DNA of 64,000 nucleotides from Deltaproteobacteria bacterium (GTDB lineage Bacteria; Desulfobacterota; Desulfomonilia; UBA1062). The stretch lies in assembly GCA_018433775.1 (NCBI GenBank), contig JAHDQN010000035.1, positions 62,001 to 126,000 on the forward strand. Reading direction: 5' to 3'. Below are positions 58,779 through 64,000 of the stretch, piece by piece (position 1 is the first letter of the stretch; each line of letters opens with the position of its first letter). The translations under genes and the position numbers were made by a program. The notes below the pieces were generated by a model. The model was not told the origin of the DNA, did not search any database, and saw nothing but the letters and a program-made list of their open reading frames with translations.

Positions 58779-60065
58779 ATGAAATCGTTTGCCGTTCGTG
58801 GCGGGTTTGTGGTCAAGGGGCCGCGGGACGTAGTGCGCGATCAGTATGTGGTGGTCGAAGGGAACACCGTCCGAGAGATCGTCCCGAAGCTCCCCGAGGG
58901 GATCACCGAGGTGCTCGGCGGTCCGGATGACATCGTCATGCCGGGGCTGGTCAACACCCATACCCACGCCGCCATGACGCTCTTCCGCGGCTATGCCGAC
59001 GACCTCCCGCTGATGACCTGGCTGCAGGACTATATCTTCCCAGCCGAGGCCGGGTTCGTGGACCGGGAATTCGTCTATCTCGGAACCCTGCTCGCGGCCT
59101 GGGAGATGACCAGGTCGGGGACCACGGCGTTCTGCGACGGCTACTTCTTCGAAGACCAGGTGGGCAGGGCGGCCCGCGAGGTGGGTATCAGGGCGTGGCT
59201 CGGCGAGGGCATCCTCCAGTTTCCGTCGCCCTCGCTCCAGGATCCTGCCCGCACCATCGACCATTCCCGGAGATTCATCGGCCGCTGGCTGGATGATCCC
59301 CTGGTGAGGCCGACCGTGTTTCCCCACGCCGTGTACACCTGCACGCCCGAGCTCCTGGAGCAGGCATATGCCTTGGCAGAGGAGTTCGACCTGGTGTTCC
59401 AGATCCACCTGAGCGAGACGGCCTCCGAGGTGCAGCAGGCCCGCGAGCAGCTCGGCACGACCCCGGTCCGGTTCCTTGACTCGCTCGGGTGCCTCTCACC
59501 GAGAACCCTGGCGGCCCACTGCGTCCATCTGGACGAGGAAGAGCTCGCCCTGCTGGCTGAAAAGGGTGTGTCCGTTGCCCACAACGCCGAGAGCAACATG
59601 AAGCTCGCCTCGGGTGTTGCGCCCGTCCCCGCCATGCTCGCCGCCGGGATCAACGTCACCGTCGGCACGGACGGGTGCGCGAGCAACAACAACCTCGACA
59701 TGATCGGCGAGCTCTCGACCGTGGCCAAGCTCCACAAGGTGAGCACCATGGACCCCACAGTTCTCGACGACTGCACCGCCCTGGCACTGGCGACCGAGAA
59801 CGCCGCCAAGGCCTTGCAATTCAACGGGGGGAGGATCGAGCCGGGCAGGCCTGCAGACCTCATCACCCTCGACGGCCGCGCCCCGAACCTCGTGCCCATG
59901 TTCAACCCGGTCTCGCACATCGTCTATGCGGCCACCGGCTCCAACGTCAAGGATGTGGTGATCGACGGGAAGATCGTGGTGAAAGGCTTCACGTCCCTGA
60001 CCGTGGACGAGGAGGCGCTCATCAGAGAGTGCCGCGCGATCTGCAAAAGGATCGGCCGGGGCTGA
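58779..60065 (+). CDS. mtaD: MtaD-like 5'-methylthioadenosine/S-adenosylhomocysteine deaminase
   Basis: A 428-aa amidohydrolase. MPGLVNTHTHAAMTLFRGYADDLPLMTWLQDYIFPAEA is the MTA/SAH deaminase start with the HxH metal site. Further ligands are in IHLSETASE and AHCVHLDEEE, and the final Asp in VTVGTDGCASNNNLDM. It closes with PGRPADLITLDGR. The enzyme deaminates MTA or SAH to the inosine derivatives, part of methyl-cycle salvage. It follows recR by 19 bases. Exact substrate is inferred from family. Confidence 0.88.
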   Translation: MKSFAVRGGFVVKGPRDVVRDQYVVVEGNTVREIVPKLPEGITEVLGGPDDIVMPGLVNTHTHAAMTLFRGYADDLPLMTWLQDYIFPAEAGFVDREFVYLGTLLAAWEMTRSGTTAFCDGYFFEDQVGRAAREVGIRAWLGEGILQFPSPSLQDPARTIDHSRRFIGRWLDDPLVRPTVFPHAVYTCTPELLEQAYALAEEFDLVFQIHLSETASEVQQAREQLGTTPVRFLDSLGCLSPRTLAAHCVHLDEEELALLAEKGVSVAHNAESNMKLASGVAPVPAMLAAGINVTVGTDGCASNNNLDMIGELSTVAKLHKVSTMDPTVLDDCTALALATENAAKALQFNGGRIEPGRPADLITLDGRAPNLVPMFNPVSHIVYAATGSNVKDVVIDGKIVVKGFTSLTVDEEALIRECRAICKRIGRG

Positions 60066-60211
60066 AAAGATCTGCAAGGGCAATAGGCCGGGAAAAAAGC
60101 TGCAGAAGCCGGAAACGGCTTTTTAAAAAAAGGAAAAGTGTGCCCTTGAGAAGGGGAATCTTTTTCCCCGGCGCCATTTTTGTAACCCGATTTAATCCGG
60201 TTTTTCCAATC

Positions 60212-60227
60212 TGGCAGCATTGTTGCA
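60212..60227 (+). promoter_or_regulatory. Sigma-54 promoter of flgL
   Basis: TGGCAGCATTGTTGCA has GG and GC ten bases apart as in the -24/-12 consensus (TGGCA ... TTGCA). Predicted start is about 60237; flgL begins at 60271. Sigma-54 control of flagellar genes is common in this group. Confidence 0.8.
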
Positions 60228-60270
60228 AAAAGATAAAGCACAAAACGGCGTATGCCGATAGGAACGAAAT

Positions 60271-61380
60271 ATGAGAGTGAGCAATCGATTTCTCTATTAT
60301 CAGCTCGTCAAGGACATCGGGAAGAGCACCGAGAAGCTCTTCGACCTCAATGGCCAGATATCCTCGGGTAAGCGGGTGACCAAACCCTCTGACGATCCCC
60401 TCGGCCTCTCCCGGGTGCTGATCTACCGCACCGAGCTCAACTCCTTCGACCAGTTCAAAAAGACCATTAACTTCGCAAACGGCTGGCTCGCGCGGATCGA
60501 CTCCATCTGCGCGGATGTCGATGATCTGCTGGGGCGGGCAAGCGAGCTCGCCGTGCAGCAGGCTTCTGCCACGGCGAGCCAGGATACCCGGGCCGGGGCT
60601 GCGCAGGAGATCAGGGAAATCAGGGGCATGCTGATAGGACACGCCAATTCCAAGTATGCAGACAAGTATCTCTTCGGCGGGACCATGACGCAGACCAGGC
60701 CCTTTCTGAATGCCGACGTGGAGCTCTGGCAGGACGACGTGGACACCACGGCTGCGGATCATGCAGGAGCGGTTGCGAATCTGGGCGGCGCGGCCTCCGC
60801 CGGCGATCGCTACATCAATACCAACGATGGAAACATCTATGAGTATGACGGTGCGGCCTGGCAGGTAAGCACGGCCGCGAGCGAGGGCATCTCCGCTGTC
60901 GTCTCGGACGAGGGTGAGCTTTATATCTATTCGGGCGGACAGTGGCTCTCGCAGTATCAGGGCAACGACGAGACTTTCTCCGTGAAGATCGGTAAAGATG
61001 ATGTCGTGGAGACCAATATCCCGGGCAACGATCTGTTCAAGCATCCCACCGGTAATATCTTCATGTCGCTCATGAAGCTCGAAAAGGCTCTGCTCGACAA
61101 CGACCCGGACGCGATACGGGACCAGCTTCCCGCCCTGGAGGACGCCGGCAAGGTGCTCTCGAACAAACTGGCAAAGGTGGGCGCGGTGGTCAACCGGATG
61201 GATCACACGGAATCGGTCATCCAGCGCTCCGAGGTGGATACCATCCAGAGCGCATCCGACATCGAGGATCTCGACTACGCATATGCCCTTACCCAGCTCA
61301 AAAACCAGCAGACCATCTATGAGGCGGCGCTCAAGAGTGCATCGCTGATCACGAGTATGAGTCTTGTGGATTTCGTATAG
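60271..61380 (+). CDS. flgL: Flagellar hook-filament junction protein FlgL
   Basis: A 369-aa flagellin-like junction protein. The N-terminal MRVSNRFLYYQLVKDIGKSTEKLFDLNGQISSGKRVTKPSDDPLGLSRVLIYRTEL is the conserved D0/D1 part, and the C-terminal IEDLDYAYALTQLKNQQTIYEAALKSASLITSMSLVDFV its partner helix. The centre (about residues 135-260) is a variable domain with an Ala/Gly-rich stretch and repeated YI-N-DG/EYDG-type strands like phage-tail modules. It has its own sigma-54 promoter and is followed by fliW. Confidence 0.93.
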   Translation: MRVSNRFLYYQLVKDIGKSTEKLFDLNGQISSGKRVTKPSDDPLGLSRVLIYRTELNSFDQFKKTINFANGWLARIDSICADVDDLLGRASELAVQQASATASQDTRAGAAQEIREIRGMLIGHANSKYADKYLFGGTMTQTRPFLNADVELWQDDVDTTAADHAGAVANLGGAASAGDRYINTNDGNIYEYDGAAWQVSTAASEGISAVVSDEGELYIYSGGQWLSQYQGNDETFSVKIGKDDVVETNIPGNDLFKHPTGNIFMSLMKLEKALLDNDPDAIRDQLPALEDAGKVLSNKLAKVGAVVNRMDHTESVIQRSEVDTIQSASDIEDLDYAYALTQLKNQQTIYEAALKSASLITSMSLVDFV

Positions 61381-61390
61381 GAGGAGAATC

Positions 61391-61825
61391 TTGGAGATTG
61401 CCACCGTAAGGTTCGGAACCATCCCTGTACAGGAAGATAAAGTGATCGTGTTTCCCAAAGGCATCCTCGGGTTTTCGCACGATACCAGATACATCCTTTT
61501 CCCGCATGGCGAGGGATCTCCCTTTTACTGGCTGCAGAGCATAGACGACGGGGCCGTCGCCTTTGTGGTCATGAACCCCCAGCTGGTAACGGCGGATTAT
61601 GCAATCGACGTCGATGAGAGCCTCCTCAAGGAGCTTCAGGCAGACGGCATCTCAGACCTCGAGGTGATGTGCATCGTCACCATCCCGCCGAACAGACCGG
61701 AGAAAATGACCATCAACCTGCTGGGGCCCATTGTCATCAACGTTTCCCGGTGCCTCGCGGTCCAGATCGTATCCACCGACGAGAAGTATTCGCACCGGTA
61801 TCCTATTCTCGCTGAATCCTCATAA
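61391..61825 (+). CDS. fliW: Flagellar assembly factor FliW (TTG start)
   Basis: A 144-aa protein that binds flagellin and antagonises CsrA. The TTG at 61391 is chosen because AGGAGGAG lies seven bases before it and the frame upstream has no support. Family blocks are VRFGTIPVQEDKVIVFPKGILGF, FYWLQSIDDGAVAFVVMNP and DLEVMCIVTIPPNRPEKMTINLLGPIVIN. It lies 10 bases after flgL, so it shares the sigma-54 transcript. CsrA usually sits right after fliW; only a damaged candidate is seen here. Confidence 0.93.
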   Translation: MEIATVRFGTIPVQEDKVIVFPKGILGFSHDTRYILFPHGEGSPFYWLQSIDDGAVAFVVMNPQLVTADYAIDVDESLLKELQADGISDLEVMCIVTIPPNRPEKMTINLLGPIVINVSRCLAVQIVSTDEKYSHRYPILAESS

Positions 61826-61831
61826 CGCCTT

Positions 61832-62010
61832 TTGCATGTCCTGCACCCGGGAGGCTTGATGCGCTCGGACGATGTCCGCCCGTGCTTGCCTCCTGCCCCT
61901 GACGACTGCTCTGCAGGGGTGCCGCGACGGCTTCCTGCTCGACGTATGTGTTCCGCTGCCGGGCACCGATGTGTCCAACGGATGCAGAGGTATTTACAAA
62001 CGACGGGATG
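61832..62010 (+). pseudogene. Possible decayed csrA
   Basis: This 179-base stretch has no intact gene but contains csrA-like pieces in shifting frames. VL followed by TRE near 61840-61855, then MR-SDDVR at about 61860-61880, recall the CsrA start VLTRKxGExIxIGDDV. Near 61965-62005, AP, DVS and AEVF or GIY pieces recall the CsrA end APxDVSVHRxEVF. Length and position right after fliW fit. The similarity is weak and could be chance. Confidence 0.3.
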
Positions 62011-62086
62011 TCTGTCATAGAATACCCCCATCCGGGACCTGCATATGCAAGCGGAACTTCAATTCAGAGGAGCAGGAGACCACACC

Positions 62087-62593
62087 ATGTACAGAAACAT
62101 CGTTTCCTTTGTGGCCAAAGGCACCAACAGCGGCAAGACCTTTCTTATGGAACGGCTCATCGAGGAGTACAAGAAACGGGGCCTGAGGGTTGCTGCGGTC
62201 AAACACACCAACCACCTTAGCCAGGTCGACAAGGAAGGGAAAGACACCGACAAATTCGCCCGCAAGGGGGCGGACCGGATCGTTCTGTTTTCGGATCATG
62301 CGCTCATGCTCTACGAATTTTCCTGCCCCGGCACGGACTACCTCGTAGACCTGGCGGGCAAAGACATGGATCTCGTACTGGTCGAAGGGTTCAAGAAAGG
62401 ACCGTTTCAGAAGATCGAGGTCTTCAACCCTTCTTCGTACGACGCCCCGTTGTGCATGGAAAATTCGGACGACAAAGACACGTATATCGCCCTGGTGAGC
62501 CGCGAGCCTTTCGACGCGGGGCTGCCGTGGTTTTCGTTCGACGACATCGAAGGGCTCTGCGCCTTTATCGACAAACGTATCCGGCAGAGGTGA
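62087..62593 (+). CDS. MobB-like GTP-binding protein
   Basis: A 168-aa P-loop protein of the molybdopterin-guanine dinucleotide MobB family. VSFVAKGTNSGKTFLMERLIEEYKKRGLRVAAVKHTNH carries Walker A (GTNSGKT) and the VKHTxH motif; DTDKFARKGAD and LVEGFKKGPFQKIEVF are the other family blocks. MobB helps MobA attach GMP to molybdopterin. The start at 62087 has GGAGCAGGAG upstream. No other molybdenum genes nearby. Confidence 0.88.
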   Translation: MYRNIVSFVAKGTNSGKTFLMERLIEEYKKRGLRVAAVKHTNHLSQVDKEGKDTDKFARKGADRIVLFSDHALMLYEFSCPGTDYLVDLAGKDMDLVLVEGFKKGPFQKIEVFNPSSYDAPLCMENSDDKDTYIALVSREPFDAGLPWFSFDDIEGLCAFIDKRIRQR

Positions 62594-62763
62594 TCTCACT
62601 CCATAAGCCGTCCTTTACAAAGGTGGCAAGCCGCCTTGATCATTATCCCCTCTTTTTGTTCACACTCCCTCTGACGGCCCGCCGGCTTGAGCCTGAGGTT
62701 TTACTCCCTTATAATGATTAACTGGTAGCGCCTGAAAAGAAACTGTGGTAAAGGCACAACGCT

Positions 62764-63915
62764 ATGCTGATTGTCCAGTTGAAACCCAAGAAGGATGTCC
62801 CGGTCATCAAGGGACATCCCTGGATCTTTTCCGGCGCCGTGGACAAGGTGCAGGGCTCGCCGGAAGAGACGAGCCTGTGCAGGGTTCTGGACGCCAGAGG
62901 CCGGTTCATCTGCCAGGGCTTTTACAACCCCTTCTCGCAGATCGCCATCCGCGTGCTCACCCGGGGCAGGGAACCGGTCGACCGGTCATTCTTCCTGAGG
63001 CGGATCAGTGAAGCGATCCGCATGAGAGAGGCCCTCGTCACCCCGGACACCACCTGTTACCGCGTCATACACGGCGAAGGCGACCAAATACCTGGATTGA
63101 CGGTTGACCTGTACGATACGGTCCTGGTGATGCAGTTCATCAGTACGGGGGTCGAGCAGTTCAAGGACGATCTCGTTTCCATATTCCACGAGCTCTATCC
63201 GGAACATGCCATCCATGAGCGATCGGATACCAAATCACGTTCGGCCGAAGGTCTCCGCCCTCTGACCGGGCCGCTCTTCGGCAGCATAGACAAGGCAGGT
63301 GTGCAGGTGCGGGAATACGGCCTCCCCTTTGTGGTGGATGTCCTCACCGGGGACCGCACCGGCTTTTATCTCGATCATCGCGACAACCGGGCGGCGCTCC
63401 AGAGGATGGCATCCGGTAAAAGCGTGCTTGACCTTTTTTCCTATACCGGCGCGTACGCTATTCATGCGCTCAAGGGCGGTGCCTCGTCCGTGGTGTCGGT
63501 GGATTCCTCCTCCACGGCCCAGGCCCTCATGAAGAGAAACATGGAGGTCAACAAGGTCAGCCCCTTTGTGTGGAAGCACGTGCGAGACGACGCGTTCAGG
63601 TTTCTCCAGGACGACCGCTCCAAGTACGACATCGTGGTATGCGACCCCCCTCCCTTCATGAAAGAGGGCGACTTCGAGAAGGCCCTGGCCATGGCGATGG
63701 AGAGGCTCAACCCCTCGGGCCTGCTCTTCGCCGTGTCGTATCTGGGCTCGCAGTTCACGACCCTGGACTATTATCGGACCGTCCATGCTTCTTCGGAAAA
63801 GGCATCCCGGAGCGTCCGTCTCGTCAAGCCCCTCCATGAAGGCCCCGACTTCCCCGTACTCCCCACGCATCCCCAGGGGATCCACCTCTTCGGCCATATC
63901 CTCTACGTCGAGTAG
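62764..63915 (+). CDS. RlmI-like 23S rRNA (cytosine-C5)-methyltransferase
   Basis: A 383-aa class I SAM methyltransferase with an N-terminal PUA domain (VIKGHPWIFSGAVDKVQG, residues about 1-80). The centre has the EEHAD-like domain (GEGDQIPGLTVDLYDTVLVMQF). The Rossmann domain has TGFYLDHRDNRAALQ, LDLFSYTGAYAIHALKGGASSVVSVD and YDIVVCDPPPFMKE, whose DPPxF motif is typical of RlmI/RlmL-type rRNA methylases. It modifies a C or G of 23S rRNA; the exact site is not certain. Its stop codon is inside a tandem 17-bp repeat. Confidence 0.88.
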   Translation: MLIVQLKPKKDVPVIKGHPWIFSGAVDKVQGSPEETSLCRVLDARGRFICQGFYNPFSQIAIRVLTRGREPVDRSFFLRRISEAIRMREALVTPDTTCYRVIHGEGDQIPGLTVDLYDTVLVMQFISTGVEQFKDDLVSIFHELYPEHAIHERSDTKSRSAEGLRPLTGPLFGSIDKAGVQVREYGLPFVVDVLTGDRTGFYLDHRDNRAALQRMASGKSVLDLFSYTGAYAIHALKGGASSVVSVDSSSTAQALMKRNMEVNKVSPFVWKHVRDDAFRFLQDDRSKYDIVVCDPPPFMKEGDFEKALAMAMERLNPSGLLFAVSYLGSQFTTLDYYRTVHASSEKASRSVRLVKPLHEGPDFPVLPTHPQGIHLFGHILYVE

Positions 63916-63945
63916 CGCTATCGGGGACGTAGCGCTATCGGGGAC
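63912..63945. repeat. Two tandem copies of a 17-bp repeat
   Basis: GTAGCGCTATCGGGGAC occurs twice end to end, the first copy overlapping the RlmI stop codon, then continues as GGGTTCACATTTCCG. The shape recalls sequences flanking REP-associated or IS200-like transposase genes, which might begin just past the window. No transposase is visible within the last 85 bases. Confidence 0.5.
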
Positions 63946-64000
63946 GGGTTCACATTTCCGTTTCAATCGTTCCCACAGAGCTTTTTTAACGTCCTCTGAG

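Overview
This window reads as a high-GC bacterial chromosome of deltaproteobacterial (Desulfobacterota-like) type. That assignment is inference. It rests on gene content: a long DHH-CBS-CCA tRNA nucleotidyltransferase, a sigma-54 flgL promoter, larBCE, a C-GCAxxG-C-C redox protein, and very large hybrid histidine kinases. No rRNA or other direct phylogenetic marker is visible.

Layout. (1) 1-25 kb is ordinary core or metabolic sequence: the tail of a UPF0182 membrane protein, a CopB-like P-type ATPase with a small ferritin-like protein and a ferredoxin, several small membrane proteins, a CDF metal exporter, a DUF362 protein, the nickel-pincer cofactor genes larC-larB-larE, a LysM/glycoside-hydrolase-like secreted protein, DUF389, nadE, a secreted isochorismatase-fold protein without its cysteine nucleophile, an orphan NMT1-type binding protein, a nitroreductase, an enoyl-CoA hydratase and a frameshifted membrane protein gene. 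(2) 25.3-32.7 kb is a leftward three-gene signalling operon: a 1476-aa multi-PAS/GAF hybrid kinase, a CheR methyltransferase and a second hybrid kinase. (3) 33.1-36.5 kb has lower GC and holds trpS, a DUF2384-like antitoxin remnant and a complete AbiEi/AbiEii-type pair. The promoter of that pair is overlaid by four TGATCA sites.

(4) 36.82-49.72 kb is a 12.9-kb integrated element bounded by a 24-bp direct repeat inside a tRNA-Ala gene. It carries a tyrosine integrase, a phage-like replication module (DnaD-like, DnaB, SF2 helicase), XRE and MerR-like regulators, a serine recombinase with a small HTH partner, a cargo pair (all-helical protein plus PD-(D/E)XK-like nuclease) and one isolated phage baseplate-hub gene. 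No capsid, portal or terminase gene was recognised. Paired 11-bp-spaced ACTGCCC repeats lie just inside both ends and look like integrase arm sites. Integration replaced a tRNA 3' end that encoded CCA with one that does not.

(5) 49.8-64 kb returns to high-GC core genes: a leftward operon coaX - amiC-like - SPOR protein - xerD - CCA-adding enzyme - tRNA-Ala, then rightward ybaB-recR, an MtaD-like deaminase, sigma-54-driven flgL, fliW (with a possible decayed csrA after it), mobB-like and an RlmI-like methyltransferase. The window ends in a tandem 17-bp repeat. The element, its att sites, the tRNA 3'-end exchange and the regulatory repeats at the AbiE locus are the most noteworthy content.
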